This document shows, one piece after another, positions 1-7,819 of a DNA stretch of 11,011 nucleotides. Positions within the stretch are counted from its first letter, which is position 1, and the number at the start of each line of letters is the position of its first letter. The translations under genes and the position numbers were made by a program. The notes beneath the pieces are model-generated. The model had not been told where the DNA came from. It ran no database searches and was given only the letters and a program-made list of their open reading frames with translations. The stretch is from positions 3,235 through 14,245 of the forward strand of contig JAOXYB010033429.1 of NCBI GenBank assembly GCA_028565635.1. The letters are read 5' to 3'. The DNA is from Phoronis ovalis (taxonomy: Eukaryota; Phoronida; Phoronidae).

Positions 1-181
1 ATGGCATTTATTCTGCAAGTGCAAAGTAAATTACAACAGTAGGCAGATCTGTGAATCTCAAATTATCACTATTTATCCTAGTTTTAAACCTAGCATTAAA
101 AAGTTACAAATCTAAGTAATCCATATATAAAAGGTGTTTGGTTTCAAGTACATGTACAGGAAATATGGTTAAAACACTAAC
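1..181 (-). other. SIAE intron 6, partial
   Basis: This is AT-rich sequence downstream of the exon 6 donor. I see no exon in it; the next SIAE exon lies left of the window. Confidence 0.7.
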
Positions 182-344
182 CTTGGTACCATATAGCACC
201 GTAGAGAGTCATATTTAAGAATGGGTGCACCATGGCATTCCATAGATTAGAGGGAGTTCCTGCATCTTGTATGTTGGCAAGTTTCTGCCCCCATGGATAT
301 TTCACATCATTCTCTGATAAATATGCCCCAAATTTTGGACCACC
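182..344 (-). CDS. SIAE: SIAE exon 6 (last complete exon in window)
   Basis: It encodes residues 256-309 plus the first base of Gly310: GGPKFGAYLSEN, then PSNLWNAMVHPFLNMT, ending GAIWYQG. In the family WYQG is followed by GE(S/A)N, so the next exon should start with the rest of that motif beyond the left edge. The acceptor is ATGTTACAG|GG and the donor is CAAG|GTTAGT. Phase is 0 in and 1 out. Confidence 0.93.
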
Positions 345-3300
345 CTGTAACATAAAATGAGAGAATGCAAAGAATGTAATAGAGATTCTACAATCAACTT
401 GCTGCTAAAAGAAAACAGAAATTAGGTAAACTAGCTCGAAAAGCAAATCAAAATATCTAAAAAGGCAGAAATGAGGATTATTGTAAAACAACAATTTTAT
501 ATCAGATATATTAGAATAAAAATTCAACATGATTTTAACACTTTAGTCTCCCCCGCACACAACTTTTTTCAAGTTCAATATAAAACGACTGTGATTCTAA
601 TAAATTTCCTACGAGGAGTGCACTTCTTCTAGATCAGGGATGATTTTTTGAATTTTGATGCTCATTACTTCTTCCTGCCATTTTCGAAAGGACTGATAAA
701 GGTTTTGTGATTAGATCGAAAAGTTATTTTTGCATAAAAAGAACATTCAATTTTGGACTGAATTTCCCTGGATTAGACATGAACTGAAAATTACATTATA
801 AAACACAAAGCTTTAAAAAATTCTGAATTGACAGATTTTAAAAACGTCTACTCACTGTGGGTTTAACTCCACATGCTTTCAAAGCATCAGGTGAAGACCA
901 TGCCTCAACAGGAGTTCCACCCCACGTGGTAGCAACTAGACCAATAGGATACTGCAAATTTTGATACAGGTAACGACCATAAAGCCAACACACAGCCGAA
1001 AAATATGACCAATCCACGCCACCAGCTGATTCTAGAATGAAATGCAACAAAAAATGAGTAACGGCAGCCTCTCCACTTTTAGTTACATGAGGGTGAGCCA
1101 TGTTCTAGAAAGCCTGGTAAAACTATATTTTATAACATATTTTAGTACTGAATATAAACATTGCATTGCAAAATATAAACGGTGCATACAATAAACTATG
1201 TTGCAGCTAATCAGCATTTATGATAATTAAAGAAAGGCTTACTATTGCTAGAAATAGACCATTTCTCCTCAACTGTTATCAGTTCAGTCCTTGGAATTTT
1301 ACTGTATGTTTCTTGTACAGTAAATAACCTTATATCTGGATAATTGTTAGCAGACAATAATTCTTGTGAAGCATTGAAAACCTACAATAAAAAATAGCTC
1401 TTTCTTTAAAAGAGTTCATTACACATGTTAGAGGACCTATTGAGGACTGTCTTAAGTGTTATATTCACAAACCTCTATTCTTGTTACCAAATGAAGAAAC
1501 AGATATTACAACAGCATTTTACTGTGTAACATGATATATCCATTATGGGATTAATGTGAATCCTCAGAATTTAAGTTACAGAGCTAAAAAAAATCTCATT
1601 ACTACCATCTGCATGTGAAAATTTGCATAATAGATCTTTGAATACACATCTGCAAACTTCTGATTTCAAATTTAAATTTGCTTGCAATAAAAAAGGTATG
1701 ATTTTTCAAAATGTTTACTTGACACAAGAAATCAACAAAATTGTGTCATTCTAATTATAATTACAAATTCAGAAGTTTTAAACAAAACAAGATCCTGGCA
1801 AATTTAAGACATGGTTTTGAATACTGTATTTCTTTACCTGGTGCATAGTAAATTGCATATTACTTTGGCCAGAACATATCCAAACATCTCCAAACATTAC
1901 GTCTGTCATCCAAACAGCATCACCAGTGACAGTGTCTTCTACATAGACCTTATATGGACCTCCAGCTGGCATGGCATCCAACAGTACCTTCCAGGTCCCT
2001 GTTGCAGTTTGGTAATCTGGGTAGTATCCTACAGAAAACAGTTTGTTCACATATGTCTACAATTTCTACTCAAAAAAGACATGTATTTATTTATATTTGT
2101 ATGATAGTATGACTTGCACTAAATATATTTTATATCGATAAAAGGAATATTAATTACTAGAATGTTAATTTCAAAATATGTTCAGACAGCTGTAATTACA
2201 TTTTAACTGAATTACTAGTGACTATTACAAAGATATGAGCCAGAAGTGTGTACAAGAAACAGTTCACCATACCTAGAGTTACTGTTGTTCTGTAAACTCT
2301 CTTGATATCAGGTCCGACTAGTGTTACGACTAAAGCATGACCCACTTCTCCGACTCCCCACACAATGCTCTGTTTAGGCGCTTGCTGTAAAACCATATGG
2401 TCTCCATAGTAGGAAGCAAATGATAATTTTCTAGTTACATCTGAAAACCAAAAATGTTTCTACAGTGTTTCTGCAATCAGCTGTGGGAGACAAAACTGTG
2501 TGTGTGACATACTTAAAGGGTTTCCTTTTTGATGTATATTGGCATGATAATTTTTGAATAGAAAAGTGCTAGGACCAATGAATGAGTCAGTATTGATTGG
2601 GATAGTCCTGGCTTCATGACCCTACTACCGTAGGGCCCAGATAGTGTTAAAACAAATAGAAGTTGGCACTTACTGTATGTCAAAGAATTCAAACAAAATT
2701 GTTGTCTTGTTTATCTCTGATACTCCTTCTTGTGTTATCTGTCACTTGAAGCTTGATTAATACTCCTCAAGGTGACTTTTAGCCCAATAACATCTGCAAG
2801 ATGGAATTTTCACGTTGGTCTAAGTGGTAATGGATTTGTATGCTAAAGTCACTTTGAGGAGTATTAATCTAGCTTCAAGTGGCAGATAACACAAGGAGTA
2901 TCAGAGACAAACAAGACAACAATTTTGGTTTGAATTTATCGAATGTTTTGACACACGGTGAGTGTTTTTGCAAGCGGCCAACTTCTACTGGTTTTAACGC
3001 TATCTGGGCCATGACCCTACAGTAGTAAGGGTCATGAAGCCAGGACTATGATTGGGCCTATATTATTAGCTAGGACTAGTTTTTACCATAGCCCTATTAG
3101 CATAGAGTGCTTATTTCTAGGATTTTTTTACTGTAGGGTGTTTTTTTGAAAATTACCTACTAGATTTTTACTATGGAGTATATTTTTAGAATGCTGTTTT
3201 TACCATAGGGTTAAGCCCCGGTTAAAGTTTTTTTACTTTGGACCTCCCAATGAGTCACACCCTACAGCCCAGTGACCCCAACTAATTTATATATTAGGGA

Positions 3301-4073
3301 TCATCTCAAAAGTTATCGCAATGACCGGAAACGTATATTGTTTCGTATAGGGGGCAGGGGGGTTAAAATCCCCCTACGTTTATGGTTTAGTATGAAATAT
3401 GAAAAAATCTAGTCCTGCAAGCATGACCCTACTATGGACAGCCCATGGCTTGTAGGATGTCCATTGTAGAGGGCTGTAGGGGGGTATCGCGAGCAGCGAG
3501 CATTTGGTCTGTTAAGTCCGAGCAGCGAGCATCCATTGTCCAGGACTCTTAAATGCGAGCAGCGAGCTTTATTTACTTGCCTCTTATAGTTATAAGCAAA
3601 TAGCGAGTTATTTACTTTTACTTTTTCTGGACGTATTGTTACTTGTTTGTCAATTTTTTTCTGGCAGCACGGAGACCTTTTTCGATTACTGAACTGACAT
3701 TTTTCTCTCGCATCTGCTTTTTGAAAAAGTGTCTGACGGCCCTGATTTCGCTCTTGAAATTGGTTGTCAGTTTCTACACCTGCGTGACGTCCAAATCTCA
3801 CTAACCTCCCAGGGGTTGGGGGGTAATTCCTATACGAAACACTATACGTTTGCGGTCATTGCGATAATCACACCAGTGACCCTACACTCGCTACAGCCCA
3901 ATGACCCCAACCAATTTATTCTCTGGAGTTTGGCAGTGCAACGTTAATTACTGCGAGCACAGGGAGATATACATGTACATACCCTTAGAAATATCTTGGA
4001 AAATTTTTAAATCCTTGGGAGATGTGGGGGCTACATAAAATCCAACAAACAACACCACAAACTGCCAATTCAT
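182..4073 (-). CDS. SIAE: Sialate O-acetylesterase, N-terminal 310 residues (six exons, 3' end off window)
   Basis: The enzyme removes O-acetyl esters, mainly at the 9 position, from sialic acids; family members are secreted or lysosomal and belong to the SASA/SGNH-like esterases. The model joins 4073-3983, 2440-2273, 2028-1838, 1381-1243, 1031-856 and 344-182, all GT-AG with matching phases. Residues 1-15 form a hydrophobic signal peptide. Residues 36-50 carry the family motif LSFASYYGDHMVLQ. The nucleophile block CSGQSNM is at 138-144 (Ser142), TWGGTPVEAW at 232-241, LWNAM at 289-293 and WYQG at 307-310. N-glycosylation sequons are N153-A-S, N196-K-S and N299-M-T. An in-frame TGA at 4091-4089 and a purine at -3 support the start. 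The human protein has about 520 residues, so roughly 40 percent is missing on the left, including the expected catalytic histidine. I see no frameshift or internal stop. Family assignment is very secure; exon 1 is the least certain piece. Confidence 0.93.
345..855 (-). other. SIAE intron 5
   Basis: This is a 511-bp GT-AG intron. I see no repeats, RNA gene or open frame of note in it. The other short introns (1032-1242 and 2029-2272) are also featureless. Confidence 0.85.
856..1031 (-). CDS. SIAE: SIAE exon 5: GGTP block
   Basis: It encodes residues 197-255: SYFSAVCWLYGRYLY, then QYPIGLVATTWGGTPVEAW, then LKACGVKPT. These are strongly conserved in sialate O-acetylesterases, and the WGGTP block lies near the active site. 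The acceptor is TTTCATTCTAG|AA and the donor is CACA|GTGAGT. Phase is 1 in and 0 out. The open frame extends upstream past the acceptor into intron 4 and that extension is not coding. Confidence 0.94.
1243..1381 (-). CDS. SIAE: SIAE exon 4
   Basis: It encodes residues 151-196 plus one base, beginning VFNASQELLSANNYPDIRLF and ending KWSISSN. This is the less conserved linker between the serine block and the next core block. The sequon N153-A-S is present. The acceptor is TTTTATTGTAG|GT and the donor is AATA|GTAAGC. Phase is 0 in and 1 out. It was found by matching phase and content between exons 3 and 5. Confidence 0.88.
1382..1837 (-). other. SIAE intron 3
   Basis: This is a 456-bp AT-rich GT-AG intron. 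Nothing in it stands out. Confidence 0.85.
1838..2028 (-). CDS. SIAE: SIAE exon 3: catalytic-serine block
   Basis: It encodes residues 87-150. MPAGGPYKVYVED is followed by MFGDVWICSGQSNMQFTM, the hallmark block of the family, in which the serine of GQSNM (Ser142) is the nucleophile. The acceptor is TTTTCTGTAG|GA and the donor is CCAG|GTAAAG. Phase is 1 in and 0 out. The methionine upstream of the acceptor in the same open frame is intronic and not a start. Confidence 0.95.
2273..2440 (-). CDS. SIAE: SIAE exon 2: N-terminal beta domain
   Basis: It encodes residues 31-87, including LSFASYYGDHMVLQQAP and IVWGVGEVG, which is the typical start of the mature sialate O-acetylesterase. The acceptor is TTGGTTTTCAG|AT, with a good pyrimidine tract. 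The donor is CTAG|GTATGG. Phase is 1 in and 1 out. Confidence 0.92.
2603..3048. mobile_element. Fold-back MITE-like element, 446 bp
   Basis: The left arm (2603-2783) and right arm (2842-3048) are inverted copies over nearly their whole length, with a 58-bp loop. Both outer ends read TAGTCCTGGCTTCATGACCC inward. Inner matches include TTGTTGTCTTGTTT, CTCTGATACTCCTT and GATTAATACTCCTCAA. The right arm has extra bases around 2945-2985. The direct repeat TGATTGGG flanks it at 2594-2601 and 3049-3056, with one extra A on the left. An 8-bp target duplication would suit a hAT-like (or P-like) mobilising transposase; that class call is inference. No transposase is encoded. Confidence 0.8.
3079..3241. 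repeat. Degenerate tandem repeat with TTTTTACYATRG core
   Basis: Five copies of a G(A)TTTTTAC(C/T)(A/G)T(A/G)GG-like motif start at 3079, 3121, 3163, 3196 and 3227. Spacing is 42, 42, 33 and 31 bp. The bases between the cores are only loosely alike. It lies between the two inverted-repeat elements in intron 1. Confidence 0.5.
3262..3290 (+). repeat. 29-bp direct repeat, left copy
   Basis: It matches 3891-3919 at 27 of 29 positions (CTACAGCCC then TGACCCCAAC then AATTTAT). The two copies stand outside both ends of the 3313-3867 inverted-repeat element and are offset by 629 bp. Confidence 0.75.
3490..3567 (+). repeat. Three perfect 12-bp repeats CGAGCAGCGAGC
   Basis: Exact copies lie at 3490-3501, 3519-3530 and 3556-3567, with starts 29 and 37 bp apart. 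They are GC-rich in an AT-rich setting. The spaced array resembles binding-site repeats found below the ends of some DNA transposons; that role is inference. Confidence 0.7.
3639..3773 (-). pseudogene. Unrecognised protein-like fragment inside the 555-bp element
   Basis: Forty-four codons are open before TAA at 3641-3639, encoding a basic, helix-like peptide (KLTTNFKSEIRAVRHFFKKQ, ending EKGLRAARKKLTNK). It is bounded upstream by TAG, which could be a splice acceptor, but there is no pyrimidine tract. A second minus-strand frame is also open for 130 codons across 3409-3801, so the true frame, if any, is unsettled. The regular charged/hydrophobic pattern suggests a decayed coding exon, possibly of transposon origin. 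I do not recognise a domain. Confidence 0.25.
3891..3919 (+). repeat. 29-bp direct repeat, right copy
   Basis: It pairs with 3262-3290 at 27 of 29 positions, in the same orientation. It is too long to be a normal target-site duplication, so it more likely belongs to an older host repeat or a wider composite unit. Confidence 0.75.
3983..4073 (-). CDS. SIAE: SIAE exon 1: start codon and signal peptide
   Basis: There are thirty codons plus one base. The protein starts MNWQFVVLFVGFYVAPTS, a polar head followed by a hydrophobic stretch, as expected for a secreted or lysosomal enzyme; cleavage near residues 14-18 is likely but not certain. The donor is AAGG|GTATGT. The leftover G joins AT of exon 2 to make GAT (Asp31), keeping the frame. 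In-frame TGA lies six codons before the ATG. No sequence in the signal peptide is diagnostic of the family, so the call rests on phase, donor quality, position and hydrophobicity. Confidence 0.8.
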
Positions 4074-4107
4074 GCCGAATCCTTTGTGTCAACTAGGTCT
4101 TGTGACA

Positions 4108-4133
4108 GGTAAATTTACCCTGACCTTGACCTT
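4108..4133 (-). promoter_or_regulatory. Candidate upstream elements of SIAE: palindrome and nuclear-receptor half-site
   Basis: GGTAAATTTACC at 4108-4119 is a perfect 12-bp palindrome. On the minus strand 4133-4121 reads AAGGTCAAGGTCA, containing TCAAGGTCA, the extended half-site known for NR5A and ERR-type nuclear receptors. It ends 48 bp before the SIAE start codon. No clear TATA box or transcription start can be fixed. TGACCTTGACCT-like words are also common in repeats, so function is uncertain. Confidence 0.3.
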
Positions 4134-4680
4134 CTGTGCCAGATCGATATAAATCCTCCTGGTGGCAATCCTTGTCAGGACTCATGAGATAAGATAGGTC
4201 GAGAAAGTGTAGTTACACTCTTAAATAATCTGATCACTAACAGTTGTTTGTGTATTTGGCCAACATTATTAAACAAGATACACGAAAATCCTATGCTGAA
4301 CGTTTATTTTTAAAAATAACTAAGTTACTTTATAAATCTTTTGTATAAGAAATATTATGTTTTATCGTACCAGTTAATGTTAGGCTGGTTTGCATTTTCT
4401 TTGCAGGTGAATGAAACATTCAAGTATCTGTGTATAAGAGAAAGCTGTTGCCACTCACAGCGAACACATTATAAGCGACTTTCGTGATTGATGTTGTATG
4501 TTTGCAATAATGAAAAAATAAATGCAAAGTTCGTTATATATTCCAGTAATATTATTTCACAGTATAAACAGTGTTACAATTAAATTTGATAAAGGTTTGA
4601 TATCACCAGTCTTTTATGTCTTTGTCTGTACAGTATCCAAACCTAAAAAATATTATATTTTTTACTTTATACAGTAAGGT
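4134..4680. other. Upstream region of SIAE, no gene seen
   Basis: This is AT-rich sequence with scattered stops in all frames. It presumably includes the SIAE promoter and 5' flank. Confidence 0.6.
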
Positions 4681-4824
4681 ATCGAAAAAGTTGGCACTTT
4701 CTGGCACTTTCTGGCACTCGTGTGTTCAACAAAATATCTATTCGTTTTATATCTATCGTGACATGAGCGACAAATACTGTTTTGAACTTCAGATGTCAAC
4801 CCATTAAGTGCCAACTTTTTCGAT
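4681..4824. mobile_element. MITE-like element, 144 bp
   Basis: Perfect 19-bp inverted ends (ATCGAAAAAGTTGGCACTT) lie at 4681-4699 and 4806-4824. The left inner end carries a 10-bp tandem repeat, GGCACTTTCT, at 4693, 4703 and 4713. No target-site duplication is evident. The small frame across 4616-4807 overlaps the element and is not a gene. Confidence 0.7.
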
Positions 4825-6819
4825 TCCGGTGCCATAAAATTGGTTATCGAAGATGAATATTATTTACTAAAGACAACGTGCAAGTATCAGTATCTTTCTA
4901 TTTTGTGAAGGGTATATTCTCGGGGGTATACTATATAGTATATATTTAAATGAATCACGCAACCTTGTAAATTAACTAGGAGCTTCAAGTTGCACCAGTT
5001 TAAACTGTGTCGTAGGTACATACAAGTAGTACAATGTGTAATTTCCGCTATACCAATGGACGATTAATTTAAATAATGAAAAGGGAATCATACTGTTGTG
5101 TCCACACGCGTGACATCTTACTTTACTTTTCGCAGCTAGCATAGTGACTAGAAATCAACTGTGGAATAATTAGCCTTTTGTAAGTTTGAAATGGTCTTCT
5201 AATTAAAATTACGATATTCGTAAATATCCAAATAGATGTCTAATTTCGATCATAAATCCTCCCTAAATTTATACAATACAAGTGCGGCTTTTTATAATTC
5301 AAATTTCTAATACGGTTAAAATAAAGTTTCGATATTTGATAAAGCATTGTGCGCCAGTACTATTAGGTACTTATAATTTGTTAATATGTAACCACCAGGT
5401 GCCTCTGAAAGCAGCTAGACTGCAGTTTAAAAATCCTTTCTTAGCAATGAAATCCCAGATAACCCAGATAACTTATTCGAAGTAATCGATAAAAATTATG
5501 CGACAATTAATTTTACTGTCTAAAATTTCCCCACCTCGATTTTTTCAACTAACGACATGCATTTATGATGCATCGTCGGGTATGTCGTTATCTTATATTA
5601 TCTGAATATGTGATACTCGTTTTTTCGGTGTTTCTTTGCTGTAGAAAAAAAAACAGTTATAGAAACTCCTCTTTAAATTATTTCAACTATAAAATACAGC
5701 GAGGAATCTGAATAATCTTACCATTAACAAAGTGACAAATGGAATATTATATTCCTTCGTATTCTATACGCAAGCCATTGTGGTTTTCGGTATATCCAGT
5801 TCCGCAAATACATGTCATTGTATCATAATTACATGCTTCGGCGGAATACACCATACGTTTCGCCCGCACTGAAAGAGCAAGTGATATGATATGATTTCAT
5901 TAAAAATTTTCCTGCAAAATGGCAGCCATTATAACAATTATTTTGTGAAGATAGAAACTTTATAAAAATCTATGCTGTAACATTAGCTAGGAGATTTTCG
6001 AATCTTCATCATATATTACAATGCGTCTTTCGTTAAAAATACTATTACTCGAAAAGGGGAAATTAACAGCAACATCCGAAAGAAAGTACAAAGATAAATT
6101 TCATCTTGGAGATAACTATTTCATGACATTTGCACATTTCAATTTCTTGGAAATGGTTTATTTAAAAAAAAAACGTGTGCTTCTATTTAATACTTACTGT
6201 ACGCAATTTGTTCCTATTTAGGTGCTGTAGGACATATATAAGCAACTCTCCGAAAAGCGAAACATTCATTCTTCATGTTTTTAGTAAGCAATCTTAAAAA
6301 ATAACTTTCTAGTCAGGAAAGGGCTTTCATACAATCAATGCCACTGTTTTAACATTACCTTGCTCTTGTTGCTGGACGCGCTAGCAGTTGATGTAGTCAG
6401 AGCAACCACTGTCATCAGAATTAAGACTGCCTCACTGTTGGTCTATAGAGAGGACACTCTAATTATCAAATGTTTGTATATGAATCTGTCGCGCGCCTTG
6501 AAATACATCTTATGTTCCCTGCATGCGGGGCACATGTTACATTTGTTACAAACAGATAAAAATGTTCAAGATGTTTGTCTTTTATAATTTAAGTGGATAA
6601 ATATACGACGCTTTCTTCAAAATTGAAGATAAGATTCAACTACAGGCATCTGTTACTTTAATACTTGCGTATTTATTTGATACAGATTTATCTAAATTGT
6701 TTAATTGCCTCTTAAATAATTATTTAAATGGATTTCTCTTTCTCATTAAAGATACCTATTAGCACGTAAATATTTATTTGACTTTTCAAAATGTATATAT
6801 ATTACAAATTACGTTATTA
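4825..6819. other. Intergenic, AT-rich, no gene seen
   Basis: No reading frame looks coding. Small structures are the perfect palindrome TATACTATATAGTATA (4927-4942), a hairpin with 9-bp arms TAACGACAT/ATGTCGTTA (5550-5558 and 5582-5590) enclosing TGCAT/ATGCA, and the palindrome TTAAATAATTATTTAA (6712-6727). A TATATAAG word at 6235-6242 has no gene behind it. Confidence 0.6.
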
Positions 6820-7085
6820 AGGGACTGGTCAGAATTAATTTCTGGCAGGGGGGACGGGGAATATGGGGGGGATCTAAAGGGGGGGCCAATTTTTTTTCGG
6901 CTTTATTACCCATGAAAAAATTGGCTGCCTTTCCCATTGTTGCTGATTTCCATATATCATGGAAATAATGAAAAAGAACAAAGTTAATAGTATTATACGT
7001 TTATTGTTACCTATTAAAACTTAATACCTAATAAGTTTATAATAAATAAAGTTCTATAAAAGTGACAGTCTTCAAAATATTTAGT

Positions 7086-7452
7086 TTATACTAGTTTTAG
7101 GGCAACTCGCATACCGGCCGAAAACATATCCCTTTCTGCGAGTAAATTAAGCAATTCTTTCGGCCTGTTTATAAAAACATTCTCCTGTACTGTTAAACCT
7201 GTAGCCACAGCTACCCCTTCGATATCCCCTTCTATTCCATTTGGAATAACACAACTACATACGTCTGCTCTCACAAGCTTCCTAAATAGGTCTTCTGCTG
7301 CTGTGGCTTTTCTTTCTTCTTTTCATTTTTTTTAACGTATTTTCTTACAAGTTTTTCTTTTTGTGTTCCTTTGGGTTACAGTATCTACTCGCAGTCGCCG
7401 TGTTGCAACAAGACTTGCCCGTTTCTGTATATGTTAAAGTAACTACCGGCAT
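7086..7452 (-). pseudogene. Decayed unrecognised coding remnant inside the 901-bp element
   Basis: The last 70-odd codons are open down to TAA at 7088-7086 and look coding: EDLFRKLVRADVCSCVIPNG, then EGVAVATGLTVQENVF, then PKELLNLLAERDMFSAGMR. Upstream a 35-codon frame from ATG at 7452 (MPVVTLTYTETGKSCC, then RYCNPKEHKKK) stops at 7347-7345. A shift within the A-rich stretch near 7320-7345 is needed to reach the C-terminal frame. A third short frame, 7492-7385 (MPKVLKLLKKLSF), overlaps it. One stop and one shift suggest a pseudogene, or two exons of a small gene with an unclear junction. I recognise no family. It could be element-encoded or captured host sequence. Confidence 0.35.
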
Positions 7453-7578
7453 TAAATGACAGTTTCTTTAATAGCTTTAAAACCTTGGGCATAAGGACAG
7501 TGTATGTCTCAGCATTGTATGTGTATTAAATGATTATATGAAACATACATAATTCTGTAAGTTGTTTCTATTGTGTTA

Positions 7579-7669
7579 GGGGGGGGGGGGCATTTTAATT
7601 ATTGGCCCGCGTGGGGAGGGGCATTTTTATTTTTGGCTTTTGTGGGGGGGGGCATTTTTTTCCCGCTGT
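7579..7669 (+). repeat. G-rich 31-bp tandem repeat, about three copies
   Basis: A guanine run followed by GCATTTT recurs with C at 7591, 7622 and 7653, a period of 31 bp, each after 8 to 12 G-rich bases. Copies two and three are closest. The G-rich strand is the plus strand here as it is at the left end, so these tracts are not mirror images of each other. Confidence 0.65.
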
Positions 7670-7819
7670 TTTTGAAATCATATTCCCCGACCCCCCAGAA
7701 ATTAATTCTGACCAGTCCCTAACCAAAATGTTTACAAGAGATTTATAGTTAAAATTAGATTTAGTGTCGCACTGCAACAATTAAAGTACAAGACTTCCAG
7801 CAAAGTCTTTTTTACGTGG

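Larger units (their letters stand above)
3313..3867. mobile_element. Inverted-repeat element, 555 bp, with 39-bp ends
   Basis: The ends at 3313-3351 and 3829-3867 are inverted copies matching at 37 of 39 positions, starting TTATCGCAATGACCG. No clear target-site duplication is visible. Near the left end, 3411-3430 resembles the tip of the neighbouring 446-bp element (TAGTCCTG then CATGACCCTAC), so one element may have inserted into or recombined with the other. A hairpin with arms near CCCTACTATGGACA and TGTCCATTGTAGAGGG occupies about 3427-3472. The interior holds three 12-bp repeats and a protein-like frame. The element ends 115 bp from SIAE exon 1. Confidence 0.65.
2441..3982 (-). other. 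SIAE intron 1, repeat-filled
   Basis: This 1542-bp intron separates the signal-peptide exon from the rest and is at least three times longer than any other complete intron here. Nearly all of its extra length is made of the inverted-repeat and tandem-repeat blocks listed separately. Two copies of AATGAGTCA, which contains the AP-1 core TGAGTCA, lie at 2581-2589 and 3249-3257 next to repeat blocks. Confidence 0.8.
6820..7720. mobile_element. Inverted-repeat element, 901 bp, with guanine tracts
   Basis: The ends at 6820-6865 and 7679-7720 are inverted copies beginning AGGGACTGGTCAGAATTAAT and running through TTTCTGG, a guanine run and CGGGGAATATG, with a few small gaps. Inside the left end, guanine runs of 6, 4, 7 and 7 follow within about 45 bp. 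The right side holds a G-rich 31-bp tandem repeat. A minus-strand coding remnant fills the middle. Flanks read TTA on the left and AAC on the right, with no convincing target-site duplication, so the class is open. Confidence 0.65.

Noticed and set aside
838-855. Extension of the exon 5 open frame past its donor
   Set aside because: GTGAGT at 855-850 is a strong donor and the following residues do not resemble the family.
4117-4185. Minus-strand ATG frame (MSPDKDCHQEDL) with donor GTAAAT in phase 1, another possible SIAE first exon
   Set aside because: Phase fits, but it has no signal peptide and includes the repeat-like AAGGTCAAGGTCA; exon 4073-3983 is a far better start.
6021-6221. A 66-codon plus-strand frame, and similar short frames at 5282-5485 and 6360-6587
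   Set aside because: Composition is that of translated AT-rich noise, with no motif, splice partner or regulatory context.
6235-6242. TATATAAG, a TATA-box-like word on the plus strand
   Set aside because: No coding sequence follows; expected by chance in AT-rich DNA.
6358-6411. Minus-strand ATG frame (MTVVALTTSTAS) with a GTAATG donor, as an alternative SIAE first exon
   Set aside because: It ends in phase 0, while exon 2 needs phase 1; joining would give an immediate stop. It is also a poor signal peptide.
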